A stretch of 33,729 bases of DNA from Clostridia bacterium (lineage in GTDB: Bacteria; Bacillota; Peptococcia; DRI-13; SV3-B141): assembly GCA_018433015.1 (NCBI GenBank), contig JAHDSB010000053.1:1-33729 (forward strand), read 5' to 3'. Of the stretch, positions 22,867-30,508 are shown one piece after another. The position numbers and the translations under genes were made by a program. Position 1 is the first letter of the stretch. Every line of letters starts with the position of its first letter. The notes beneath the pieces are model-generated. The model had not been told where the DNA came from, ran no database searches, and saw only the letters and a list, made by a program, of their open reading frames with translations.

Positions 22867-24624
22867 GTGATTAGAAAGAGCATAGTCGCTAAATTATGGG
22901 CGGCCATAGTAATACTGATGATTATTGTTTTGATTATACTTAATATGGGCCAGTTTCAACTAGTGGAAAACTTTTATTATAACCGTATTACTCAGACTTT
23001 AATCCAACAAGGTCAACAACTGACAGAATTATACAAAAATGATCCCCAGAAATTTGAAAATGGCATAGAAGTAGACAATATATCACGTATTATTAATGCC
23101 CATATTGTTTTAGTTGATAGCCAGGGAAAAGTAAAAACTTGCAACGACATGATGATGCTTACTCAAGGTTCTTTTTTTCTAGCGGAAGAGCTTAAAGAAG
23201 TTTTTCAAGGCGATATCGCTGTAAAAAGGGGATATCATCATCACTTCGCGACGCAAATGTTATCTATTGCCGTACCAATTTATGAAAATAATAATATAGA
23301 AAATGCTTTACTACTATTTACACCAATAGCGCCAATAACTGCGACCCTGGCCTCTTTGCGTAAACTAATCTTTTGGGGAATGATAGGTTCTATTATATTG
23401 GCATCGATTCTGGCGTTCTTTTTATCTAGATCTATTTCCCGACCTCTTATTCAGATGAATAAAGCCGCCTTAGAAATGGCTAAAGGGAACTTTCAGCAAA
23501 ATATACCTGTAAAAAGTAAAGATGAAATTGGCATCCTTAGTGCTTCCTTTAATTTTTTAGCGAGCAGATTAAAAAATAACATTACAGATCTTTCCTATGA
23601 AAAAGAAAAATTAGAAAGCATTCTTGCCAGCATGACAGATAGTGTAATTACCTTTGATATGTATGGAAAAATTAGTTTATTTAACCCCCAAGCAAAAAAA
23701 TTATTGGATAATTGTCCTGATTTAGAATTAAATAAGCTCTTACAAGATTGTATACACCTAACACAATTAAATTCTCTTTTTCAACAGGTTCTTGCAGAGC
23801 AAGCAGCAAACAAGGGAGAAATTGTTGTTAATAATAAAAAGGTTGCTGTAAGATTATCTCCTCTATTTGAACCTAATACGCAAAAATTGCTAGGAGTAGT
23901 AGCTCTTTTACAGGATGTTACTAAAGAACGTAAGTTGGAGGAGATGCGGAGAGACTTTATAGCTAATGTTTCCCATGAATTGCGAACACCCATCAGTCTT
24001 ATCCAAGGTTATACAGAAGCAATATTAGATGGAGTTAGTGATTCTCCCCAACAGCGTACCAAGTTTCTTTCTATTATCCATAAGGAATCCCATACCCTTA
24101 AGCGGCTTGTGGAGGACCTCTTAGAGATTTCCCGGTTGCAATCGGAGACTATAGTGTTGGAAAAAGAAGTATTCGATTTGGAAAAGGTTATTTGGCAAGT
24201 TTACGAAAAATATAAAAAAACTTTAGATGAAGCGAAACTGGAATTTACAGTGCAAATAGATCCGGAAGCTGCTCATATTTGGGCAGACAGATTTCGTATG
24301 GAACAGTTGTTAACCAATCTAATTAGTAATGCCGTTAGGTATTCCTCTAAAGGGAAAATTAGTATAAATGTTGGTAAAAACGATAAGGGCGTTATTTTAC
24401 GTATTAGCGATACCGGTCGAGGTATACCGCAAGAGGATTTGCCTTTTATTTTTGAAAGATTCTACAGGGTTGACAAATCAAGAAACAGAGTTATGGGGGG
24501 TACAGGGTTAGGCTTATCTATTGTCAAGAATGTTGTTAAAGTACATGGAGGAGAAATTACTGTAGCCAGCCAATTAGGTAAAGGAACCACATTTACAATT
24601 TTTCTTCCTGATAAGAAAGGTTAA
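22867..24624 (+). CDS. Membrane sensor histidine kinase with PAS domain
   Basis: The 585-residue kinase has TM1 at about residues 9-27, an external sensor region (28-165), TM2 at about 167-187, HAMP (188-240), PAS (about 245-352), the HisKA site VSHELRTP with His370, and the ATPase part (NLISNAVRYS, ISDTGRGIP, FERFYRVDKSR, GGTGLGLSIV). The sensor region contains CNDMMM (Cys92, Met95-97) and GYHHHF (His124-126) plus Met131, a set of residues that could bind Cu(I) or Ag(I). Translation starts at GTG 22867, immediately after the TAA of the response regulator, with GAGGTGG inside the end of that gene serving as the binding site. It phosphorylates the partner regulator. Confidence 0.92.
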   Translation: MIRKSIVAKLWAAIVILMIIVLIILNMGQFQLVENFYYNRITQTLIQQGQQLTELYKNDPQKFENGIEVDNISRIINAHIVLVDSQGKVKTCNDMMMLTQGSFFLAEELKEVFQGDIAVKRGYHHHFATQMLSIAVPIYENNNIENALLLFTPIAPITATLASLRKLIFWGMIGSIILASILAFFLSRSISRPLIQMNKAALEMAKGNFQQNIPVKSKDEIGILSASFNFLASRLKNNITDLSYEKEKLESILASMTDSVITFDMYGKISLFNPQAKKLLDNCPDLELNKLLQDCIHLTQLNSLFQQVLAEQAANKGEIVVNNKKVAVRLSPLFEPNTQKLLGVVALLQDVTKERKLEEMRRDFIANVSHELRTPISLIQGYTEAILDGVSDSPQQRTKFLSIIHKESHTLKRLVEDLLEISRLQSETIVLEKEVFDLEKVIWQVYEKYKKTLDEAKLEFTVQIDPEAAHIWADRFRMEQLLTNLISNAVRYSSKGKISINVGKNDKGVILRISDTGRGIPQEDLPFIFERFYRVDKSRNRVMGGTGLGLSIVKNVVKVHGGEITVASQLGKGTTFTIFLPDKKG

Positions 24625-24740
24625 ATAATAGCTAGGAATTATTATTGCTTTTTAAAACATGATATACTTATAGTAATGGTGTAATTAAGGTTTATTTTTT
24701 TGTATATTATACTTGGGTTAGTATGGAGGGGGGGCAGAGT

Positions 24741-26306
24741 TTGGATAGATTTATTAGATTAAAAATCGAGACGAGAGACAGAGTAGGCATGACTTCTGAC
24801 ATACTTAAAACGTTTAACAAATATAATATCAATCTTAAAGCGTTAGAAGTGGGACCGGGGATTTTAAGTGTGAAAATTGATAATAATTTTTCTATTGAAC
24901 TGGGAGTTTTAATGAAAGAATTAGGTTCCATCAAAGATGTAATCAATGTTGTCAGAATACATTCTATGCCTCAGGAATTGAAAGAAAAATATATCAATGC
25001 TGTTCTAAATGCTACCGGTGAAGGCATAATTGCTGTGGATAAAGAAGGGATTATAACAACATTTAATCAAGCGGCAGAGAAAATATTGAACATGAAAAAA
25101 CAAGATGCAATAGGTAAAAGGGTGGAAAATGTAATTTCTGAAGATGCTCCTATTTTGAGCATGATTAAGACAGGTAAAATTTATGATAATGAAGAAATAA
25201 TATTGCAGGATAATAATAAAAAAAGTCATTATTTTACATCAGGGAGACCCATTATTGATTTGAGTGGAACCCCGGTGGGTGCGGTAGCCTCATTAAAAGA
25301 TATTGAAAGTGTAATGAAGTTGGTACACTCGGTTACCAAACCTAGCATGAATACTTTTGATGATATTTTAGGAAATAGTAAAAGTATCGTTAATGTGAAA
25401 AAAATGGCCCTTGCTGTGGCAAAAAGTGATTCTACGGTCTGTATAAGGGGAGAAAGCGGTACGGGTAAGGAATTGTTTGCCAGGGCTTTACATATGGCAA
25501 GTCCTCGCAGGAATAATCCGTTTGTTGCCATAAATTGTGGAGCCCTGCCTCCTACCTTATTGGAAAGTGAACTATTCGGATATGAAGAAGGTTCTTTCAC
25601 GGGAGCAAAAAAGGGAGGGAAACAGGGATTCTTTCAGTATGCCGATAAGGGAACTATTTTTCTTGATGAGATAGGTGATCTTCCCTCCCATTTACAAGTA
25701 AAATTATTAAGGGTTTTACAAGAATATAAGATTAGAAGAATTGGTAGCAATGAAGAAATACCCATTGATGTTAGAGTAATAACGGCTACAAATAAGAATT
25801 TAGAAAAAATGATTGAAAGTGGTCAATTTAGGCAGGATTTGTACTATCGTTTAAATGTTATTCCTCTTATCATACCGCCCTTACGGGAGCGTAAAGAGGA
25901 TATTCCCATGTTAGTAAATGAATTTGTGGGTAAATTATCAAAAAGACTAAATAAAAGTAAAGTTGAGATAACTGATGATGCTATGAAAAAACTATGTTCA
26001 TACGATTGGCCGGGAAATGTCCGGGAACTTTCTAATGTAATAGAAAGAGCTATAAATATCTGTGAAGATAAAATTGAAATACAGCACGTTATTTTAAGGA
26101 AGGACTTGCCTGATACCACTATAGATATAGATAACTTTAGCAAATTAACTAGTAAGACATTAAATGACATAGTAGCCGAGGTAGAAAGGAAAGCCATAAA
26201 AGAGGCGCTGAAAGAGTATGGAAGTATAAGGAAAGCGGCGGGAGCCTTAGGGGTAACCCATGCTACAATAATAAACAAGATGAAACGTTATGACATTAGC
26301 AAATAA
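24741..26306 (+). CDS. Sigma-54-dependent activator with ACT and PAS domains (TyrR-like)
   Basis: This 521-residue enhancer-binding protein has an N-terminal ACT domain (residues 1-75, IETRDRVGMTSDILKTF), a PAS domain (about 82-190, GIIAVDKEGIITTFNQAAEKIL), an AAA+ domain with Walker A GESGTGKE (237-244), the sigma-54 contact loop GSFTGA (284-289) and Walker B TIFLDE (305-310), then GNVREL (425-430) and a Fis-type HTH (about 490-515). The layout matches TyrR-like regulators of amino-acid genes. TTG 24741 is chosen because the G-rich GGAGGGGGGG at 24725-24734 fits it; ATG 24723 precedes that site and would add six residues. A -24/-12 promoter follows downstream at 26457, making the methionine lyase gene the obvious target. 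Confidence 0.9.
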   Translation: MDRFIRLKIETRDRVGMTSDILKTFNKYNINLKALEVGPGILSVKIDNNFSIELGVLMKELGSIKDVINVVRIHSMPQELKEKYINAVLNATGEGIIAVDKEGIITTFNQAAEKILNMKKQDAIGKRVENVISEDAPILSMIKTGKIYDNEEIILQDNNKKSHYFTSGRPIIDLSGTPVGAVASLKDIESVMKLVHSVTKPSMNTFDDILGNSKSIVNVKKMALAVAKSDSTVCIRGESGTGKELFARALHMASPRRNNPFVAINCGALPPTLLESELFGYEEGSFTGAKKGGKQGFFQYADKGTIFLDEIGDLPSHLQVKLLRVLQEYKIRRIGSNEEIPIDVRVITATNKNLEKMIESGQFRQDLYYRLNVIPLIIPPLRERKEDIPMLVNEFVGKLSKRLNKSKVEITDDAMKKLCSYDWPGNVRELSNVIERAINICEDKIEIQHVILRKDLPDTTIDIDNFSKLTSKTLNDIVAEVERKAIKEALKEYGSIRKAAGALGVTHATIINKMKRYDISK

Positions 26307-26320
26307 AAGCATTAATTTTA

Positions 26321-26374
26321 ATTTACTGTAAATTATCAAGTTTTTGTTTATTGTAGAAATGTAAAATAATTTAC
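26321..26374 (+). promoter_or_regulatory. Two GTAAA/TTTAC palindromes (candidate activator sites)
   Basis: ATTTAC-T-GTAAAT at 26321-26333 and GTAAA-ATAA-TTTAC at 26361-26374 share the TTTAC/GTAAA half-sites of the TyrR box (TGTAAA, six bases, TTTACA), though their spacing and orientation differ from it. They lie about 85-135 bases before the -24 element, the usual range for enhancer sites. Confidence 0.4.
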
Positions 26375-26376
26375 CG

Positions 26377-26429
26377 CTGGATAAAAAAGTAACCATTTTT
26401 ATAGCAAAAATGGTTACTTTTTTATCCAG
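26377..26429. terminator. 24-bp perfect stem-loop after the activator gene
   Basis: Arms at 26377-26400 and 26406-26429 are exactly complementary with a five-base loop; the arm begins CTGGATAAAAAAG and ends ACCATTTTT. It is 70 bases after the activator stop and 27 bases before the sigma-54 promoter. The T run lies inside the 3' arm rather than after it, so it may act as a two-way terminator or as a protein-binding site. Confidence 0.6.
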
Positions 26430-26456
26430 GGAGGCTGTAAACCCCATTGTATCAAG

Positions 26457-26473
26457 TTGGCATCATTCTTGCT
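26457..26473 (+). promoter_or_regulatory. Sigma-54 (-24/-12) promoter of the methionine gamma-lyase gene
   Basis: TTGGCAT (26457-26463), five bases, then TTGCT (26469-26473) matches the sigma-54 pattern TGGCAY-N5-TTGCW with correct GG-GC spacing. It lies 42 bases before the start codon at 26516 and immediately downstream of a sigma-54 activator gene. Confidence 0.82.
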
Positions 26474-26515
26474 TTATATAATGCTGTAATCATAAAATAG
26501 TCGGGAGGTCATATT

Positions 26516-27700
26516 ATGAAATTTAATACTAAATCTATCCATGCAGGAAAAGTGCATGATAAGCAAACTGGAAGCCACGCCACTCCTATTTATCAAACTT
26601 CTACTTTTATCTTTGAAAATGCTGAGCAAGGAGCAAGAAGGTTCGCCGGTGAAGAAGAAGGTTACATTTATACTCGTCTCGGCAACCCCAACATGTCAGA
26701 AGTAGAGAAAAAAATGGCTGCATTAGATGGTGGAGAAGCCGGAATGGTAACAGCTTCTGCAATGGCTGCTATATCTACAACTTTATATAGCCAACTTCAA
26801 GCAGGGGACCATATAATTGCTTCTGATACATTATATGGCTGTACATTTAGCTTTATCAGTAATTTATTGCCTCGTGCCGGTGTTGAGGTAACTTTTGTTA
26901 AAGCTGCTGATCCGGAAAATATTAAAAAAGCTATGAAGCCTAACACAAAAATTGTTTATGTAGAAACACCTGCTAACCCAACTATGACTATTATTGATAT
27001 CCAGGCTGCTGCAGAAATTGCCCATGCCGGTGGAGCAAAATTGGTAGTAGATAATACTTTTGTTACCCCCTATTTACAGAGACCTTTAGAATGGGGTGCT
27101 GACTTTGTTGTATACAGTGCTACAAAATATCTGGGTGGACATGGTGACCTTTTAGCAGGTTTTGTAATAGGGCCTAAAGCTGAAATTGATAGAATGAAAG
27201 TTCCTTTCCTCAAAGATATTGGAGGTATCATCAGTCCTTTTGATGCTTGGTTATTGAACAGAGGACTAAAAACACTAGGCGTAAGAATGGATCGCCATTG
27301 TGAAAATACTATGAAGGTTGCAGAATATCTGGAAGCACATCCTTTAATTGAAAAAGTAAATTATCCCGGTTTACCATCATTCCCACAATATGAATTAGCT
27401 AAAAAACAGATGGACAACTTTGGTGGAATGCTTAGCTTCGAACTTAAAGGTGGGGTAGAAGCTGGTAGAGTATTGATGAACAGCGTAAAATTGATTGCTT
27501 TAGCAGTTAGCTTAGGTTGTGTTGACTCCTTAATTCAACATCCTGCTTCCATGACTCATTCTCCTGTACCTCGTGAAGAAAGATTAAAAGCAGGTATTAC
27601 TGACGGATTAGTAAGATTATCTGTTGGTATTGAAGATGTAGAAGATATCATTGCTGACTTAGATCAAGGTCTAAATGAAGTAAAAAAAGTTGTTAAATAA
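26516..27700 (+). CDS. megL: Methionine gamma-lyase (PLP-dependent)
   Basis: The 394-residue enzyme belongs to the Cys/Met-metabolism PLP family. Features seen are Tyr52 and Arg54 in YTRLGNPN (cofactor phosphate from the neighbouring subunit), Tyr107 and Cys109 in TLYGCTFSF, and the PLP lysine Lys204 in SATKYLGGHGD. The YGCT Cys corresponds to Cys116 of Pseudomonas methionine gamma-lyase and separates this group from cystathionine lyases and synthases. It would split L-methionine into methanethiol, ammonia and 2-oxobutyrate. CGGGAGGTC precedes ATG 26516. The sigma-54 promoter and the upstream ACT-domain activator indicate induction by an amino acid. Cysteine or homocysteine may also be substrates. 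Confidence 0.9.
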   Translation: MKFNTKSIHAGKVHDKQTGSHATPIYQTSTFIFENAEQGARRFAGEEEGYIYTRLGNPNMSEVEKKMAALDGGEAGMVTASAMAAISTTLYSQLQAGDHIIASDTLYGCTFSFISNLLPRAGVEVTFVKAADPENIKKAMKPNTKIVYVETPANPTMTIIDIQAAAEIAHAGGAKLVVDNTFVTPYLQRPLEWGADFVVYSATKYLGGHGDLLAGFVIGPKAEIDRMKVPFLKDIGGIISPFDAWLLNRGLKTLGVRMDRHCENTMKVAEYLEAHPLIEKVNYPGLPSFPQYELAKKQMDNFGGMLSFELKGGVEAGRVLMNSVKLIALAVSLGCVDSLIQHPASMTHSPVPREERLKAGITDGLVRLSVGIEDVEDIIADLDQGLNEVKKVVK

Positions 27701-27740
27701 TTATTTTATGATAAACTATTATTTACAAGTTTAAGATAAG

Positions 27741-27772
27741 GTCCAGGGATACCCAAATAAGTGTCCCTGGAC
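27741..27772 (+). repeat. Hairpin between the lyase and racemase genes
   Basis: Twelve bases at 27741-27752 pair with 27761-27772 (GTCCAGGGAT..., one G-U pair) over an eight-base loop. No T run follows, so it is more likely a processing or stabilising stem, or a weak terminator lowering expression of the downstream genes. Confidence 0.5.
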
Positions 27773-27796
27773 TGAATAAAGCTAAGAGGGATTTTT

Positions 27797-28432
27797 ATGA
27801 AAATTGGAGTTATAGCCGGAACAAAATGCGATACCCAGATGGGGGTAGAAGTATTAAATAAATATGGATATTCTGGTGTAGGTAAATATATATCGGAAAC
27901 TCCCCAGGAGCAATCTAATTTACAGGTTTTATATCCTGAAAAATTAGAAAAAATAGTCGAGTCAAAATTAACAGAATTTAAACAAAAGCAAATTAATAAA
28001 GTAATAATATATTGTAATTCTCTCAGCAGTGCTGTAGATATGGATAAGCTATCTTCTAAAACAGATATGAAGTTAATAACTCCTTTACACGTCTACAAGA
28101 AAATATCTCCAGAATATACTACACTTGGTGTTATAGCTGCCAACAATCAGAGTACCAGGGGGATTGAAAAAATAATTCAAGAGCAGAACCCTCATTGTAA
28201 TGTAATAGGAGTAGGATTGTTACCTCTGGTGGCGGCTATCGAAAAAATGATACCTCCACAACAAATAGTTACTGACTTTTCCTTAGCTAACTTGATGCTG
28301 TTTTTTAATTCTATAAAGGTTGAAGCTGTTATCTTAGGATGTACTCATTTCCCTTATTTTGCGGAGGAATTGAAGAAAGTTTCCAAAATTCCTATAATTG
28401 ACCCCGCACTTTATATGTTAAAAATGTTATAA
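27797..28432 (+). CDS. Aspartate/glutamate racemase family protein
   Basis: The 211-residue protein has the two-cysteine layout of PLP-independent amino-acid racemases: IIYCNSLSSAV with Cys73, and LGCTHFPYF with Cys182 and His184. Glutamate racemase usually has a CNT(A/S) first motif, so CNSL, the missing N-terminal D-S-G-x-G loop and the short length point to a broader Asp/Glu/hydantoin racemase group, not cell-wall MurI. AAGAGGGA precedes ATG 27797. Its place between a methionine lyase and a carrier suggests it interconverts enantiomers of the amino acid being degraded, which is inference. Confidence 0.75.
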   Translation: MKIGVIAGTKCDTQMGVEVLNKYGYSGVGKYISETPQEQSNLQVLYPEKLEKIVESKLTEFKQKQINKVIIYCNSLSSAVDMDKLSSKTDMKLITPLHVYKKISPEYTTLGVIAANNQSTRGIEKIIQEQNPHCNVIGVGLLPLVAAIEKMIPPQQIVTDFSLANLMLFFNSIKVEAVILGCTHFPYFAEELKKVSKIPIIDPALYMLKML

Positions 28433-28521
28433 TATTACTTCAAGTATCTGTAATATAAGGGTGAAGGATTTCCTAAGATACTGTTTTAAACAAAAATTTA
28501 AAAATGGAAAGGGGAAGTATT

Positions 28522-29847
28522 ATGGAGAAAAAGGGAAGTGCTCTCGCTCTAACGCCATTAATAGTCTTTTTAGTATTATTTCTCGGTACAGGGTTGTATT
28601 TTAATGCCATAGGAACGGACATGGCGTTTTACCAACTGCCGTCTCCTGTAGCAGCCGTTGTCGGAATTATTATTGCTTTTCTTATGGGTAAAGGAACAAT
28701 TGATGAAAAGATGGATAGTTTCATCGCAGGAGTTGGAGAAAGTAATATCCTGATTATGTGTATGATTTATCTGTTGGCCGGAGCTTTCTCATCTGTAGCC
28801 GGAGCAATGGGTGGTGTAGATTCTACAGTTAACTTTGGTTTATCTATTATTCCTGCTAGTCTTTTGTTACCTGGACTTTTCCTTATTTCTGCGTTTATTG
28901 CCACAGCTATGGGGACTTCCATGGGAACAATTGCTGCGGTAGCTCCTATTGCAGTTGATATGGCTGCAAAAACCGGTTTGCCTGTAGCAGTAGCTATAGG
29001 TACTGTTGTTGGAGGAGCTATGTTCGGTGATAACTTATCAATGATTTCAGATACAACAATTGCTGCCACTAGAACACAAGGTGTAGCGATGAGAGATAAA
29101 TTTATCATGAACTTTAAAATAGCTTTACCGGCGGCTCTTGTGGCTATGGTTCTTTTACTTCTCTACGGCGCTCAGGGTGCTATACCTGAAAACTTAGATT
29201 ACAGTTTTATTAAAATTTTACCCTACTTAGCAGTTTTAATATTAGCCTTACTGGGTATGAACGTTTTTGTGGTCTTAATTATCGGTATTGTTTTTGCTGG
29301 AGGTATAGGCCTTGTAGAAAGTAGTTTCAGCTTATTAGGATTTGCCCAACAGATTTATGCTGGTTTTACAGGAATGCAGGAAATCTTCATCTTATCCTTG
29401 TTAATAGGCGGACTTGCTAATATGATTGCCAAAGAAGGCGGAATTGAATATATTCTTCGTGTTATCAACAGTATGATAAAAGGGAAAAAGGGTGCCGAGA
29501 TTGGTATAGGAGCCCTGGTATCTGTAGCAGATATCTGTACAGCTAATAATACTGTGGCCATTGTGTTAGCCGGCCCTATGGCTAAGGATATTGCTAAAGA
29601 AAATGGCGTAGATCCTAGAAGAAGCGCGAGTCTCCTCGATATTTTTGCCTGTATTTTCCAGGGTATCATTCCTTATGGTGCACAGCTCTTATTAGCAGGA
29701 AGTATTGCAGGATTATCTCCTCTTCTAATAATGCCTCATCTCTATTATCCATACCTCTTAGCAGTAATGGTAATCTTAGCAATCATCTTCCAGTTCCCGC
29801 GGGCTCAACTAAGTAATAACAAACCTGTAGAAGAGAGTGCTAATTAA
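28522..29847 (+). CDS. NhaC-family Na+/H+ antiporter-type carrier (possible methionine transporter)
   Basis: This 441-residue protein has about eleven to twelve membrane segments and NhaC-family motifs: ATAMGTSMGTIAAVAPIAVDMA, GGAMFGDNLSMISDTTIAATRTQG and, in the second half, ADICTANNTVAIVLAGPMA. The family holds Na+/H+ and malate/lactate antiporters, and also MetT, a methionine transporter predicted from SAM-riboswitch context. Following a methionine lyase and a racemase, uptake of methionine or another amino acid driven by sodium is plausible. ATG 28522 is selected because AAAGGGGA at 28508-28515 fits it; an ATG at 28504 lies upstream of that site. A strong terminator follows. Confidence 0.82.
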   Translation: MEKKGSALALTPLIVFLVLFLGTGLYFNAIGTDMAFYQLPSPVAAVVGIIIAFLMGKGTIDEKMDSFIAGVGESNILIMCMIYLLAGAFSSVAGAMGGVDSTVNFGLSIIPASLLLPGLFLISAFIATAMGTSMGTIAAVAPIAVDMAAKTGLPVAVAIGTVVGGAMFGDNLSMISDTTIAATRTQGVAMRDKFIMNFKIALPAALVAMVLLLLYGAQGAIPENLDYSFIKILPYLAVLILALLGMNVFVVLIIGIVFAGGIGLVESSFSLLGFAQQIYAGFTGMQEIFILSLLIGGLANMIAKEGGIEYILRVINSMIKGKKGAEIGIGALVSVADICTANNTVAIVLAGPMAKDIAKENGVDPRRSASLLDIFACIFQGIIPYGAQLLLAGSIAGLSPLLIMPHLYYPYLLAVMVILAIIFQFPRAQLSNNKPVEESAN

Positions 29848-29870
29848 TTAGTAAATAAATAATATATATA

Positions 29871-29911
29871 AACAGAAAAGATAGCTTGTAAAAGCTATCT
29901 TTTCTGTTTTT
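29871..29911 (+). terminator. Terminator after the NhaC-family gene
   Basis: A 17-bp perfect stem (29871-29887 with 29892-29908; core AAAAGATAGCTT) has a GTAA tetraloop and a T tail. It ends the sigma-54-controlled module. Confidence 0.93.
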
Positions 29912-29985
29912 CATATTAAAAGAGGAATAAAGCAAAGGGTAGAGAACTGTAAATATGGAAAAATTATCAAAGGAGAGATCAACTT

Positions 29986-30249
29986 ATGCTTAGAAGAGAG
30001 CTGGTTATTTCTAATAAGACGGGGTTACACGCCAGACCTGCAGCTATGTTTGTGCAAAAGGCCAACAAGTTTACATCTTCCATATTAATCGAAAAGGATG
30101 GCAAAGAAATAAATGCCAAAAGTATAGTATCTGTATTGGCGGCAGGAATAGGCTCAGGTGCTAAAGTGACACTTGTTATCGACGGTGAAGATGAAAAAGC
30201 AGCGGAAAAAGATTTAGTACAATTGGTTGAAGATAACTTTGGGGAATGA
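29986..30249 (+). CDS. ptsH: Phosphocarrier protein HPr
   Basis: The 87-residue protein has the HPr site GLHARPAAMFVQKA with the phosphorylated His15 and the regulatory Ser46 in NAKSI. His15 accepts phosphate from enzyme I and passes it to IIA proteins such as the one at 4972; Ser46 phosphorylation by HPr kinase controls carbon catabolite repression in Firmicutes, and His15 excludes Crh. The stretch after Ser46 (VSVLAAGIGSGAKV) differs from the usual MGVMSLGIGKGA pattern, so a specialised HPr is possible. AAAGGAGAG precedes ATG 29986. It is monocistronic, without enzyme I nearby. Confidence 0.9.
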   Translation: MLRRELVISNKTGLHARPAAMFVQKANKFTSSILIEKDGKEINAKSIVSVLAAGIGSGAKVTLVIDGEDEKAAEKDLVQLVEDNFGE

Positions 30250-30287
30250 ATAATAGTTTTTAAATATAATTAGAGATTTAAAAAAAC

Positions 30288-30327
30288 AATAAGGGTACAA
30301 CTCAAGGAATTGGGTCGTACCCTTATT
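30288..30327 (+). terminator. Terminator after HPr
   Basis: AATAAGGGTAC (30288-30298) pairs with GTACCCTTATT (30317-30327), continued inward by six more pairs after one mismatch, and followed by TATTG. It lies 38 bases after the HPr stop. Confidence 0.85.
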
Positions 30328-30436
30328 TATTGCGTTTCTGCAGTGCTAAGGCTGCTCCAATCGAAGGGTTGACAACCCTCTAATGTAGTTTATGCAGGAG
30401 ATTAATAGATGTGAATGTAAAAAAATAATTAAATAC

Positions 30437-30490
30437 TTGACCGAGAGGTCAAAATGGATTATAATTTATACAAAGATGACCATGTGGTCA
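30437..30490 (+). promoter_or_regulatory. TetR promoter with two palindromic operators
   Basis: TTGACC (30437-30442), 17 bases and a perfect TATAAT (30460-30465) form a strong promoter. The perfect palindrome TTGACCGAGAGGTCAA (30437-30452) covers its -35 box, and a second, TGACCATGTGGTCA (30477-30490), covers the likely transcription start. Both share TGACC/GGTCA half-sites and their centres are 39 bases apart, the expected form of TetR autorepression. Confidence 0.85.
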
Positions 30491-30508
30491 AAAAGCGAGG
30501 TGAAAAAA

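Noticed and set aside
25575-25595. Loss of sigma-54 contact because the activator has GSFTGA instead of GAFTGA
   Set aside because: The Ala-to-Ser change leaves the essential Phe-Thr core intact, and a sigma-54 promoter lies just downstream, so the protein is likely functional.
30365-30379. TTGACA at 30369 as a -35 box for the TetR gene
   Set aside because: It sits inside a small AGGGTT/AACCCT hairpin and has no -10 at proper spacing; the TTGACC-N17-TATAAT promoter at 30437 is far better.
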